Shown: positions 1 to 8,715 of the stretch, in pieces
How positions within the stretch are numbered: position 1 is the first letter of the stretch
Layout: each line of letters starts with the position of its first letter
Assembly: GCA_004213955.1 (NCBI GenBank)
Contig: SGZL01000010.1
Coordinates: 1-36,385 of the forward strand
Direction: 5' to 3'
Length of the DNA: 36,385 nt
Origin: Gammaproteobacteria bacterium
GTDB lineage: Bacteria > Pseudomonadota > Gammaproteobacteria > Magnimaribacterales > AG-339-G14
The notes under the pieces: model-generated
Told to the model about the DNA's origin: nothing
The model's input: the letters and a program-made list of their open reading frames with translations, nothing else
Databases searched by the model: none
Program-made: the position numbers and the translations under genes

Positions 1-1857
1 AGGGTTAAAACACTCTCCTTTACAAATCTCATTCAATCTAGTGGAATCAGTTGAAGATAAATTAAATTCAGGACAACCTGGTTTTTGCTTAAATGAACCA
101 ATAGCTTTTACCTCAAAAACAGGATTTTTATCAGAGCTTATTTTACTACCCATTGGGTAAGTATTAGTTTTTGTAATTAAGTCAAACCATAAAAGAATCT
201 GAGGACCGCTGGTGGCATAAGTTTCTTTATTTTTGAAACCTTTCCATATTCCCTCCCTTGACCTGGAATTTACATGCACAGCTGCTAGTCCGCCTGTAGT
301 GAAGAAAGAAGATTGTCTCTCTGCTTCATACATAGTTAGCTCACTAGGTGTATTAATTTCTGAAGGAACTACTTTTCTAGAGTCTATTCTATCTTCTTCG
401 ATAGGAAAAAATGAGGATCTTACAAAAGGAGATGCTGCTCCATTTGCTTCTGTTGTCAACAATCGATCAATAGCTTTATAACCTGTTCCTGGTTTAGAGC
501 GATGATTGTCACTAGAAGCGATAAACCCAAAATCAAATTGAATAACCTTGTCTTCATAAAACTTTCTCGAGGCTAATGCATATTGAACAGATCCTTTAGG
601 TCGCATATTAAAAGCTGGAACAAAACAATCTTTACATTGACCTGCATCTAACCATTCTTCAGGATTTACATTAGTTAAAGCCCAATGACCAAAGTTTCCT
701 CCTTCAACATAATTTTTTTTTGCCAATTCAGCTTTTTCGAAACATATACTCTCGTCTAAGTTTTCTGCTAAACACCTCTCTAAAACAATTTCTCCAGCAC
801 GCCAACAAGAAGGTAGATAATCCTTAGATGGAGGGGGACAAATTGCAACAGCGTTTTTAGTTAAAGTAGCGGTCCAAGATCTGTATTCTTCTGAATTTCC
901 ATGTCCTGAAAAGACTTCAATAGAAATTTGACGTTTTGGATCATGCTGATCAGATAATTGTTTATCCCAATTTGATTCAGCGGGCGTGTAATATCCCCAA
1001 CTGTTACCGTGAGGAATGACAATTGAATCAGATTTTACATCATCTAAAACTTCGAATAATTCTTTAGGAGATCTTACAGAACGGTAACAGTTTCTTGGGT
1101 CAGGATCCGACATATCACAATCTGGATGCGCAAGTACCTCTTCTACGAAACTAATAAAATCTGCATATCTTTGTCTATTAGAAAAATCTACTACAGATGA
1201 AGCAAGCATGTTTTGTTTCACAGTGGGTAAATTATCATTATCTCTAAATCCATCAGATGCATAGCCCGCCGCTCCATAAGGAATTCCTGGCAGCAAATCA
1301 TTATCTGTTTCTAAAAACATGACATTTTTATGGCCATAATGCTCATTTATATCTGGAGAGATTTGTGTCCATTCATATCCAACAAAACTAATTAAATCCT
1401 TTAAATTTTTTTCCTCATTTACCTTATTGCAATTTTGAACTGCTTTAATGGTTTCACTCCATTTTCTTGGAGTGCTTCCTTCTGCATGGTCGGTCATCAC
1501 CCAAAAATCTATTGCTGAACAAAACCTTGCATAATCGCAAGCGTCTGCCATTAAATGAGGGCCTTCACCCTGACTGTTTGGCAAGCTCCATAAAAATGCA
1601 TCGAGAGAATGAGTTGAATGGACGTGTGTATCGCCAAATAAAATTTGAGTATCTCTATTTGAAACTTCAATTTGTGACTGAATTCTAGATTGTACTAATG
1701 TCTCGGGATAAGGAGATTTTATATTGATGCCTGAGTCTTCCAATGACCCAAAAAAATTGAAATAAAAGGCAAAAAGATATAAAAAAATGATCAATGATAC
1801 AGATAGAAATAAGCCAACTATCCAGAATAAAGATCTACGTATAATCCTATTAATCAT
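1..1857 (-). CDS. DUF3604 family protein (partial, C-terminus off window)
   Basis: An open frame of 619 codons runs from an ATG at 1857 to the window edge without a stop, so the C-terminus is missing. Residues about 9-33 form one hydrophobic segment, an uncleaved anchor or signal peptide, which suggests an envelope-facing protein. At residues 75-80 lies GDTHVH, followed by S-T-H-S-L-D-A. A second motif, T-D-H-A-E-G, comes about 45 residues later. Both are typical of DUF3604 proteins, which resemble PHP-type metal-dependent hydrolases with metal-binding histidines near the N-terminus. The family's substrate is not known. The ATG overlaps the rhomboid stop as ATGA (1854-1857), so translation is probably coupled and this is the last visible gene of a five-gene unit. 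The family call is firm; the function is open. Confidence 0.85.
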   Translation of the reverse strand, partial: MINRIIRRSLFWIVGLFLSVSLIIFLYLFAFYFNFFGSLEDSGINIKSPYPETLVQSRIQSQIEVSNRDTQILFGDTHVHSTHSLDAFLWSLPNSQGEGPHLMADACDYARFCSAIDFWVMTDHAEGSTPRKWSETIKAVQNCNKVNEEKNLKDLISFVGYEWTQISPDINEHYGHKNVMFLETDNDLLPGIPYGAAGYASDGFRDNDNLPTVKQNMLASSVVDFSNRQRYADFISFVEEVLAHPDCDMSDPDPRNCYRSVRSPKELFEVLDDVKSDSIVIPHGNSWGYYTPAESNWDKQLSDQHDPKRQISIEVFSGHGNSEEYRSWTATLTKNAVAICPPPSKDYLPSCWRAGEIVLERCLAENLDESICFEKAELAKKNYVEGGNFGHWALTNVNPEEWLDAGQCKDCFVPAFNMRPKGSVQYALASRKFYEDKVIQFDFGFIASSDNHRSKPGTGYKAIDRLLTTEANGAASPFVRSSFFPIEEDRIDSRKVVPSEINTPSELTMYEAERQSSFFTTGGLAAVHVNSRSREGIWKGFKNKETYATSGPQILLWFDLITKTNTYPMGSKISSDKNPVFEVKAIGSFKQKPGCPEFNLSSTDSTRLNEICKGECFNP

Positions 1858-2633
1858 TTTCTGTTTTTTATCTCTTTCTCAGATTTATTAATAAAATCTT
1901 GCAAGAAATTTTTATCTCGGTTGATCATATTATCTTTGCTTTGGAAGACAGTCCATGCTGAATTTGTTTTATTGTTAAATAATTTTGTTTCTTTCTTTTT
2001 GAAAAAAGGAATCAAAATCATACCTGCTATAAATCCTCCTATATGAGCAAAATAAGCTGTTCCGCCCTCAGATTCTAAAGAAAAAGGAGCGCTAAAAAAT
2101 TGACCAAATATCCAAAAACCTAGAACAATAAATGCTGGAATCCTAACCATCTGAATGATGATAATTATAAAAAAAAGACATTTAACATTTGCTCTTGGAT
2201 AAAGTAACAGATAAGCGCCTAGAACACCTGCAATTGCTCCGCTCGCACCTACCATAGGAATATTTGAAGAGGGATCAACAAAGCCTTGAGCTAAAGCAGC
2301 AATAACGCCACATGAAAGATAGAAAATTATAAACCTTATTCTGCCCATTGAATCTTCTACGTTGTCTCCAAAAATCCAGAGATAAAGCATATTGCCAGCA
2401 ATATGAGCCAGGCTTCCATGCAGAAACATAGAACTAAAAACTGGAAAATAAGACTCAAAAGAAAAATTAGAATAAAAAAAATTATTAGGAATAAATCCAT
2501 AATTCAAAAAAATTTCTATATTCATTTGAGATAAATATTGCAAACCAAAAAAGAAAATACAAAGCCCTATTAATATGTAAGTAATAAGAGGTTTATTTTT
2601 GCTTGGATTTTCGTCAGAAATTGGAAAAAACAT
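1854..2633 (-). CDS. rhomboid family intramembrane serine protease
   Basis: This 259-residue protein has about six membrane segments and the full rhomboid signature. H77 and N81 (H-I-A-G-N) lie in the second segment, the nucleophile S131 in G-A-S-G (129-132), and the catalytic H197 in A-H-I-G-G. Rhomboids cleave single-pass membrane proteins within or next to the bilayer. The last 50 residues are basic and cytosolic, without a recognised domain. The gene starts with an ATG overlapping the symporter stop by one base (TAATG) and ends in an ATGA overlap with the DUF3604 gene. The single-pass anchored DUF3604 neighbour is a conceivable substrate, but that is only a guess from position. Confidence 0.93.
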   Translation of the reverse strand: MFFPISDENPSKNKPLITYILIGLCIFFFGLQYLSQMNIEIFLNYGFIPNNFFYSNFSFESYFPVFSSMFLHGSLAHIAGNMLYLWIFGDNVEDSMGRIRFIIFYLSCGVIAALAQGFVDPSSNIPMVGASGAIAGVLGAYLLLYPRANVKCLFFIIIIIQMVRIPAFIVLGFWIFGQFFSAPFSLESEGGTAYFAHIGGFIAGMILIPFFKKKETKLFNNKTNSAWTVFQSKDNMINRDKNFLQDFINKSEKEIKNRK

Positions 2634-4075
2634 TAATTATCTTTATATCCTAAGTCGTTAATTGTGTTATCAAATTTATCCCTAGTAATATTATAAAAGA
2701 AAAGACAAATAATTCCCGCTAGAGATAAAACTGGCCCTATGACCGATTGGAAAATAACTAAATTTTTGATTGGATTTTGAATTTCTTCAGAATTCATACT
2801 ATTGCTGTCAAAACCTATTATTTGCATAACGATTCCTAGAATAAAGATTCCAAAACCCGATAAGATTTTTTGGATAAGATTGGGACCAGACATAAAAACT
2901 CCTTCATCTCTTCTTCCAGTAGAAATTTGACTGTCTTCAACAATGTCGTAAATCATTGATATAACTAATACAAAACCCATTGCTCTTAAGGCATCGACTA
3001 TTGAAGTATGAATGATCATTACCCACCAAAGTAAATTTGTTCCATTTGAAGGAAAAAGAGTTACTAATGAAAAATCATCGAGCAATCTCAACCAAATCGG
3101 TAAGGGATCAATTATTAATCCTAAAATAAAAACCGCTATAACAATGTTCTTTTTTTCTCTACCTGTAGTAATTAAAACTGCCAATAAAGCTCCAAAAATT
3201 GTCGCAGCTCCTGCAATTACTGGGAAAAGTGAAATAGATGATGGAGTCCATTCCCAAAAGTAAGTATTTACATATGTAGCAGTTCCACTTGTAATTCCGA
3301 TATTAAGTCCATAAAAACCTCCTGCCAATAACATTACTAGCCAAGATTTATTAGAAAAACACTCATAAAGTTCTTCAAAAAAAACTTTAAAAGAAAAATT
3401 AGTTTCGTTTTGAGCTTTATGAAGAAAAGGTATAAATCTATGAGTGCTTAAAGCCGAGGTGAATCCAAAAATAATTATTAACAATGCTGAGAAGAGTCCG
3501 AAATATTTATAACCATCTGGATTTAAAAAAGCTCTATTTCCGGAAAACTCTTCAGTTTCAACCAAAAAAAAAGAATACATAACAAAAGTAACTGTCATAG
3601 CGCCCAAAACGGCAGCTGCATAAGCCCACCCGTTTACAAAATTTCTTTTGTCATAATCTTTCGTTAATTCTGGACCTAAAGATGCTCTCGGGATTTCATA
3701 AAAAGTAAGAAAAATTCTAATTATCAATACTAATATAAGTAATTTCCAAAAGAGATAGCTTTGGGTGTAACTAGCTGGCTCAGTAAACAGAAAATAAAAA
3801 CTCATACTTAATGGCAATATACTTAAATAAATAAAGGGGTGTCTTCGACCCAGTTTAGATTTAAACCTATCCGACCAAGCTCCTATTAAAGGATCAGAAA
3901 TTGCATCAAACACTAATGCTATTCCAAGAGCCAATGAAGCTAGTACTGGGCTTAATCCCAGAACTTGGTTATAGAAAATTAAAACCCAAGTTCCAAAAAT
4001 AGCTGCGTTTATACCAATTACTCCTGAACCAGAGGCGTAGAGAACAAGAAAGCGATTGGTAACTTGTTTTAACAA
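2633..4075 (-). CDS. MFS transporter of the GPH (MelB-like) cation symporter family
   Basis: The 480 residues form about 12 membrane segments. After the second segment the loop D-A-I-S-D-P-L-I-G-A-W-S-D-R, followed by L-G-R-R-H-P-F (residues about 57-80), matches the glycoside-pentoside-hexuronide:cation symporter signature. Family members import sugars or sugar-like solutes with Na+ or H+, but the substrate cannot be read from the sequence. The start is a TTG at 4075: an in-frame TAA lies three codons upstream and no ATG occurs in the N-terminal region. No clear Shine-Dalgarno is visible. The gene lies 20 bp downstream of the HD-domain gene and overlaps the rhomboid start by one base. Confidence 0.88.
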   Translation of the reverse strand: MLKQVTNRFLVLYASGSGVIGINAAIFGTWVLIFYNQVLGLSPVLASLALGIALVFDAISDPLIGAWSDRFKSKLGRRHPFIYLSILPLSMSFYFLFTEPASYTQSYLFWKLLILVLIIRIFLTFYEIPRASLGPELTKDYDKRNFVNGWAYAAAVLGAMTVTFVMYSFFLVETEEFSGNRAFLNPDGYKYFGLFSALLIIIFGFTSALSTHRFIPFLHKAQNETNFSFKVFFEELYECFSNKSWLVMLLAGGFYGLNIGITSGTATYVNTYFWEWTPSSISLFPVIAGAATIFGALLAVLITTGREKKNIVIAVFILGLIIDPLPIWLRLLDDFSLVTLFPSNGTNLLWWVMIIHTSIVDALRAMGFVLVISMIYDIVEDSQISTGRRDEGVFMSGPNLIQKILSGFGIFILGIVMQIIGFDSNSMNSEEIQNPIKNLVIFQSVIGPVLSLAGIICLFFYNITRDKFDNTINDLGYKDN

Positions 4076-4095
4076 CTTTAATTAAGACTGAAAAT

Positions 4096-4665
4096 CTAGT
4101 CAGCTTTGTAAATAGATTTCTTAGTTTTTGATAAAACTTTTTCTAACATTGGCACAAAAGTTTCTATCGGCAAGGTGTCATAGTTTGGATCAAAAGAGTT
4201 TTGATCATACTTAGCGCAAAATTCAACACAATCACGCCAATGTTCATTATCTTTAAATTTATCTCGCATATGTCTATCTAAACCTAAAAAATGAAAAAAG
4301 TAATATCCTTGGAAAATTCCATGATGTTTAAGAATCCAAAAGTTTTTTTCAGAAATATAAGGCTCAAGTAATGTTGCTGCAAAATCTGCATGGTTTGCGG
4401 GAGCTAGGATATCGCCAATATCGTGAAGTAAAGCACATACTACATACTCTTCATTTCTACCATCTCTGTAAGCCCTTGTCGCTGTTTGAAGGCAGTGGGT
4501 GTAACGGTCAACCGCAAAACCTCCGTGATCCCCTTTTAACATCTCTAAGTGTTCTAATATTCTTTTTGGTAATTCCAAGGCATGTTCCATACCGGCCTCA
4601 ACAATAGGTAAGTAATCTTCAGCGGTACCATTAACCATTTCAGTGAATTTAGCAGTTTTACTCAT
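4096..4665 (-). CDS. HD-domain protein, possibly a PhnZ/MIOX-like diiron oxygenase
   Basis: This 189-residue single-domain protein carries an HD core: H57, H81-D82 (L-L-H-D-I-G-D), H92, H114/H115 and D154. The order H, HD, H, H, D and the 24-residue step H57 to H81 resemble PhnZ and myo-inositol oxygenase. These are HD-fold proteins in which a mixed-valence diiron site cleaves a C-P or C-C bond. Ordinary HD phosphohydrolases share part of the pattern, so oxygenase activity is an inference. The motifs N-H-A-D (91-94) and K-H-H-G-I-F-Q-G-Y-Y (113-122) are distinctive and could line a substrate pocket. The gene follows the small membrane protein by 7 bp and precedes a GPH symporter, which may import its substrate. 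Confidence 0.75.
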   Translation of the reverse strand: MSKTAKFTEMVNGTAEDYLPIVEAGMEHALELPKRILEHLEMLKGDHGGFAVDRYTHCLQTATRAYRDGRNEEYVVCALLHDIGDILAPANHADFAATLLEPYISEKNFWILKHHGIFQGYYFFHFLGLDRHMRDKFKDNEHWRDCVEFCAKYDQNSFDPNYDTLPIETFVPMLEKVLSKTKKSIYKAD

Positions 4666-4672
4666 TTGTGAA

Positions 4673-5113
4673 TTATATCTTCTTTAAGAAAGAAGCAAAG
4701 ATATATCCTCCAGAAAATCCAAAGATGATGTGAAACATCCATCCTAAAGTATATCGATTGCCGGCAATTATTTGTGTTTCAAATAGCAGAGCTACTGAAA
4801 AGTACAAGATAGCTGCGACTGCGCAGGCTCCTGATACTCCATAAACAATTTTTTTTTCCCAAGAAACTAAAAGCAATAAAAGTTTTGAAGACAAAAAAGC
4901 TATTAAAAAACCTATCGAATAAATTATAAAAAGGACGGGAGAGAAATATATCCAATCATGAATAAGACTATCAACTATTACTTCTAAATTAATAGGGATA
5001 TTTATTGAAGAAAGCCAGTATAAATAAGAAATGCTCGTTATGGGAACTGAAAAGAAAACAGAAACTAATGTGCTAAATAAAAATATACTTATAAGTTTGA
5101 CGCCAATCAACAT
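4673..5113 (-). CDS. small integral membrane protein of unknown function
   Basis: I do not recognise this 146-residue protein. It has four predicted membrane segments (about 5-27, 55-77, 87-110 and 121-143) and short loops. K-K and E-K-K charged pairs lie near the cytosolic ends, and no catalytic motif is visible. It is the first gene of the minus-strand unit ending in DUF3604, only 7 bp before the HD-domain gene. A perfect TATAAT at 5120-5125 (minus sense) sits about 7 bases upstream of the ATG, so the transcript may be leaderless. The tight spacing argues for a shared role with its neighbours, but the sequence gives no function. Confidence 0.75.
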   Translation of the reverse strand: MLIGVKLISIFLFSTLVSVFFSVPITSISYLYWLSSINIPINLEVIVDSLIHDWIYFSPVLFIIYSIGFLIAFLSSKLLLLLVSWEKKIVYGVSGACAVAAILYFSVALLFETQIIAGNRYTLGWMFHIIFGFSGGYIFASFLKKI

Positions 5114-5155
5114 TAAAATATTATAAGTTTTAAATTAAATTTTTATAATTAATTT
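5114..5155. promoter_or_regulatory. 42-bp divergent promoter, possibly giving two leaderless transcripts
   Basis: The spacer is almost pure A/T and holds two TATAAT boxes: 5120-5125 on minus and 5144-5149 on plus. Each lies 6-7 bases upstream of the ATG it would serve, so transcription would start at or beside the start codon. A palindromic TTATAA (5121-5126 and 5143-5148) sits where the -35 of the opposite promoter would fall, about 17 bp away. Neither gene has a Shine-Dalgarno here. The arrangement is read from sequence; activity is inferred. Confidence 0.5.
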
Positions 5156-6232
5156 ATGAAAAATATATTACCTTTTATTATTTTCGCATCTGTAAATTTA
5201 TTCTCTTTTTATAAACTAGATACCTTGATTGATGACCTTAATTATCCATGGGGAATGACTTTCATCTCAGAAAATACTCTTTTAATCACAGAATTACCTG
5301 GAAAAATAAAAAGAATAAATCTAATGACATATGAAGTTACTGAAATTAAAAATGTAAAAAAAGTTTTATTCAGAGGACAAGGAGGCTTGTCAGGCATAAC
5401 ACTCCATCCTCAATATAAAGAAAATGGATGGATTTATATAAGCTATTCTGCATCTACTAAAACAGGAGAAAATACCCTTTTTGTAGACAGAATAAAAATT
5501 GAAAATGATTATGTCTCTGAACAAGAAAACATTTTTAAGGCTTCTGCTCTAAGAACACCTCCGGTTCATTTCGGAGCTAAAATGGCGTTTCTTAAAGACA
5601 ATTCACTTTTAATTACTAGCGGCGATGGTTTTGACTATCGAGAGTCAGCTCAAAAACTTGATAATCATTTTGGAAAAATAATACGTATCAAAGACAATGG
5701 TGATATTCCTTCTGATAATCCATTTTTTTACACTCTTGGTTTAAAAGATATATTTTCTTATGGCCATAGAAATATGCAAGGATTAGTAGTATTAAGTGAT
5801 GGAACGATAGTAGAACATGAACACGGTCCGAGGGGAGGAGATGAAATAAATTTCATTAGACCAGGTAAAAATTATGGTTGGCCAGCTATCACTTATGGTA
5901 TTGATTATTCGGGTGCTTTAATTTCTCCATTTAAAAAAATTGAAGGAATGGAACAACCTATTCATTACTGGACTCCCTCAATAGCACCCTCAGGAATGAT
6001 GTTTTATGAGGGGAATAAATTTCCTTTGTGGAAAAATTCTTTTTTTATTTCAGCATTAGTTCCAGGTGATGTGAGAAGAATTAAAATTTCAAAAGATAAT
6101 GAAATAACTGAAGAAATTTTATTTAGTGAGTTAAATGCAAGAATTAGAAATATTATAGAATCACCTAATGGTGAAATTTATTTAATTACTGATAAATCTA
6201 ATGCAAAATTAATTAAAGTTAGTCCAAACTAA
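5156..6232 (+). CDS. PQQ-dependent sugar dehydrogenase family (soluble aldose dehydrogenase type)
   Basis: The protein has 358 residues with a hydrophobic N-terminus (1-18) that probably acts as a signal peptide, giving a periplasmic beta-propeller. Family motifs are intact: P-W-G-M (31-34), G-G-L-S-G-I-T-L-H-P (76-85), the catalytic-region H138 in P-P-V-H-F-G, G-H-R-N (203-206), and E-H-G-P-R-G-G-D-E (222-230). Relatives oxidise aldose sugars with PQQ as cofactor; no PQQ biosynthesis gene lies in this window. The gene runs divergently from the small membrane protein. Its TAA shares a CTAA with the holB stop. The sugar substrate and the electron acceptor are not predictable. Confidence 0.88.
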   Translation: MKNILPFIIFASVNLFSFYKLDTLIDDLNYPWGMTFISENTLLITELPGKIKRINLMTYEVTEIKNVKKVLFRGQGGLSGITLHPQYKENGWIYISYSASTKTGENTLFVDRIKIENDYVSEQENIFKASALRTPPVHFGAKMAFLKDNSLLITSGDGFDYRESAQKLDNHFGKIIRIKDNGDIPSDNPFFYTLGLKDIFSYGHRNMQGLVVLSDGTIVEHEHGPRGGDEINFIRPGKNYGWPAITYGIDYSGALISPFKKIEGMEQPIHYWTPSIAPSGMMFYEGNKFPLWKNSFFISALVPGDVRRIKISKDNEITEEILFSELNARIRNIIESPNGEIYLITDKSNAKLIKVSPN

Positions 6233-7209
6233 TTTAGACTCACTAATAAACTCTTAAGCTGAACTTTATTATTTAACCTAACGCCAGAGTTCAAATCTAT
6301 CAAAATTTCTTGAATTGTTTTAAAGATTTCAGCAAGTTCTATTAAAGTTTTATTTTCAAGGCTATCTATCTTGAATCTAATTGAATTAGTTTCAATCTTT
6401 AATTTACTCGCAAAAGAATTAATTATAATTCGAGATAACCAAATTAACTTTTCTTGAATTAATTCGTTGTCCCACTTAGAAACCAACTTTTCAATTTCCT
6501 TATAAGAAGTTAATTCTGTTAATTCAGAAGTAAATTCTTGCCAATTTTCCCTAGCTTTATTTAAATTTTTTTCTGACAATTCAGATAAATTTGAGCCTTT
6601 TAAAAGCTCAAAATCCTCATCTTTAATAATTAATCCTTGCGATTCATAATAATCTTGCAATTCAACGTACCTTGGAAATTTAAACTGAATATGAGAAAGA
6701 CGACTTAAAAGAGTTTTTTTCAATAAATAAGGTGAAGAAGACAGCAAAAAGATGAAAGTTTTTGAAGGTGGTTCTTCTAGAATTTTCAAAAGAAAGTTTT
6801 GCGACTCATCATTCATTAGATGAGCGTTATTGATAATAAAAACTTTGGATGAAGAAACCAAGGGAGTTTCATAAATTTTATCTACTATTCCCTCAAAAGC
6901 ATCTTTCTTTTGTTTGTTCCCTCTTAGCTGACCTATTTTTATAATATTTGAACCGCTCTCCTCTTCAATATAGTGATAATCTGGTGAGCTTTTTCCAAAA
7001 AGTAATTTACACGAATTACACTGCCCGCATGCTTCAAAAAGATTATTTGATTCAGTACAAAGAATTGATTTAGTCAATTCATTAACAAAGTCTTTTTTTC
7101 CAATACCATTCTCTCCTGACAACAAATAACCATGAGAAAGTAATTCATTTTTAAATGAATCTTTGTATTCGTTCAACCAAGGAGGTAAATTTTTGCTAGT
7201 TTTACTCAA
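6229..7209 (-). CDS. holB: DNA polymerase III subunit delta prime
   Basis: This is a clamp-loader subunit of 326 residues, the usual length. Visible are a P-loop-like G-E-N-G-I-G-K (32-38), the four-cysteine zinc module C51, C61, C64 and C67, a sensor-like region I-L-E-E-P-P-S-K, and S-R-L where many relatives have S-R-C, keeping the arginine finger. The start is a TTG at 7209 inside the end of tmk (8 bp overlap). It is needed because the conserved P-P-W-L stretch begins eight residues in and no ATG is available. It closes the rluC-to-holB cluster, as in other gammaproteobacteria, and ends tail to tail with the PQQ dehydrogenase, sharing four bases. Confidence 0.93.
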   Translation of the reverse strand: MSKTSKNLPPWLNEYKDSFKNELLSHGYLLSGENGIGKKDFVNELTKSILCTESNNLFEACGQCNSCKLLFGKSSPDYHYIEEESGSNIIKIGQLRGNKQKKDAFEGIVDKIYETPLVSSSKVFIINNAHLMNDESQNFLLKILEEPPSKTFIFLLSSSPYLLKKTLLSRLSHIQFKFPRYVELQDYYESQGLIIKDEDFELLKGSNLSELSEKNLNKARENWQEFTSELTELTSYKEIEKLVSKWDNELIQEKLIWLSRIIINSFASKLKIETNSIRFKIDSLENKTLIELAEIFKTIQEILIDLNSGVRLNNKVQLKSLLVSLN

Positions 7210-7801
7210 TTTTTAATTTTTCTAATATATTAAAAAATATATCATCAGAATTCTGAGAAGCGTCGATTTTAACTATTCTTTTTGCATTTTGTTTATGTAG
7301 ATCGAGATAATTTTGCCTAACGCCCTCATGAAAAGCTATTTCTTCACTTTCAAATCTATCCAAAGAAGCTCTATTTTTTGCTCTTTTCAAGCCAAGCTCA
7401 ACTGGTAAATCAAGCAAAAAAGTAATGTCGGGAGTTGGCAAGTCTAGTTTGGATATCAAATCATTAATCTCTGTTTTATTTATTCCTTCTCTCTGCCCTT
7501 GATAAGCAATTGATGAATCGTAATATCTATCTGAAATAACAATTTTTCCTTCGGTTAATTTAGGTTTTATAAACTCGTGAACATGTTGCAATCTATCTGC
7601 AAAAATTAGAAATATTTCTGTTTGAGGAAGAATTTTATTTTCTTTATTTAACAAAATAGATCTTATTTCTTTTCCAACCTCTGTGGATCCTGGTTCTCTT
7701 GTAAAAACTGCGTTTAGAGATTTTTTTTCAAAGAATTCTTTCAGCAATTGAATTTGAGTAGTTTTTCCCGAGCCTTCAATACCTTCAAACGTAATGAACA
7801 T
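7202..7801 (-). CDS. tmk: thymidylate kinase
   Basis: This 199-residue kinase makes dTDP from dTMP. The P-loop F-E-G-I-E-G-S-G-K-T-T is at residues 5-15. T-R-E-P-G-S-T follows as the substrate-binding DR/RE-type motif, and S-D-R-Y-Y-D-S-S-I-A-Y-Q-G carries the base-binding tyrosine region. Length and motif order are standard. The ATG overlaps the mltG stop by one base (TAATG), and the 3' end overlaps holB by 8 bp, so translation is probably coupled along mltG-tmk-holB. Confidence 0.96.
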   Translation of the reverse strand: MFITFEGIEGSGKTTQIQLLKEFFEKKSLNAVFTREPGSTEVGKEIRSILLNKENKILPQTEIFLIFADRLQHVHEFIKPKLTEGKIVISDRYYDSSIAYQGQREGINKTEINDLISKLDLPTPDITFLLDLPVELGLKRAKNRASLDRFESEEIAFHEGVRQNYLDLHKQNAKRIVKIDASQNSDDIFFNILEKLKIE

Positions 7802-8715
7802 TATTTATTTTTTTGAAATTTGTTTACAGCTGCCTTATGGTCTTTATAGTTTGTGGAAAATTCGTGTAAACATTTTTCTTTTTTTACAAAATATAAAAAT
7901 CTGTGATCATCAGGATACGTAGAAGCTTTTATAGCGTTTAAAGAAGGATTGCTAATTGGAGTTGGCGGAAGACCAGAATTTAGGTAACTGTTGTAAGCGT
8001 TAGAAGTTTTTAGATGTTTCTTTGTTAAATTTCCATCGAAATTTTCGACTCCATATATTACCGTTGAATCAATTTGTAATTTCATATTCTTTTGCAGTCT
8101 ATTATAAATAACTCCAGCAACTTGAGGCATTTCATTTCTACAGCTTTCTTTTTCAATTATGGATGCAATGATTAAAAGTTCTAGCGAGTTTTTAACTAAG
8201 CTGTTTCTATTTTTATTATAGTAATTTTCTAAGAAAGATAATTGCATATTAAAGGCTCTATTCAGTACTTCATTAAAATCTTCATAAAATTCGTAAACAT
8301 AAGTATTTGGATGGAAGAAACCATCTAAATTACATTCTGAAATACTTTTGTACTTACAAAAACTCTCGATTTGTTTTTTTGTTAAGAAGTCTATCGACTT
8401 TGATCCCTCTGGAATGTAAAGAGACCGGTAGTCGACATCATTAGTCAAAATTTTGAAGGCAATTTCTAATGAAGTATCTTTATTTTTAAATAGATATTCT
8501 CCAATTCTTAAATCTTCATCTTTATTAGTAATAAAAAATACGATCTTTACCAAATTAGGAAAAAAAATATTTTTTTGTGATAACTTATTTTTTACATCGC
8601 TAAATGTATTTCCAGAATCTATTTTTAAAACAAAATCTTCTTGATTACGATCCAAAGTAAAAATCGAATATATAAAGGATAAAAAAACAAAATTAATTAG
8701 AAAAAATATTTTCAC
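7801..8715 (-). CDS. mltG: endolytic murein transglycosylase (YceG/MltG)
   Basis: The 304-residue protein has one N-terminal membrane anchor (about 1-20) and a periplasmic YceG domain that cuts nascent glycan strands. The catalytic region A-S-I-I-E-K-E-S (184-191) and the strand V-A-G-V-I-Y-N-R-L (199-207), followed by M-K-L-Q-I-D-S-T-V-I-Y-G, are well conserved. It starts with GTG, overlapping the fabF stop as GTGA (8712-8715). pabC, which in E. coli sits between fabF and mltG, is absent here. The protein is slightly shorter than E. coli MltG. Confidence 0.94.
   Translation of the reverse strand: MKIFFLINFVFLSFIYSIFTLDRNQEDFVLKIDSGNTFSDVKNKLSQKNIFFPNLVKIVFFITNKDEDLRIGEYLFKNKDTSLEIAFKILTNDVDYRSLYIPEGSKSIDFLTKKQIESFCKYKSISECNLDGFFHPNTYVYEFYEDFNEVLNRAFNMQLSFLENYYNKNRNSLVKNSLELLIIASIIEKESCRNEMPQVAGVIYNRLQKNMKLQIDSTVIYGVENFDGNLTKKHLKTSNAYNSYLNSGLPPTPISNPSLNAIKASTYPDDHRFLYFVKKEKCLHEFSTNYKDHKAAVNKFQKNK

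Noticed and set aside
233..1688. Plus-strand ORFs of 82 and 73 codons
   Set aside because: Both lie antisense within the DUF3604 gene, whose motifs show that minus is the coding strand.
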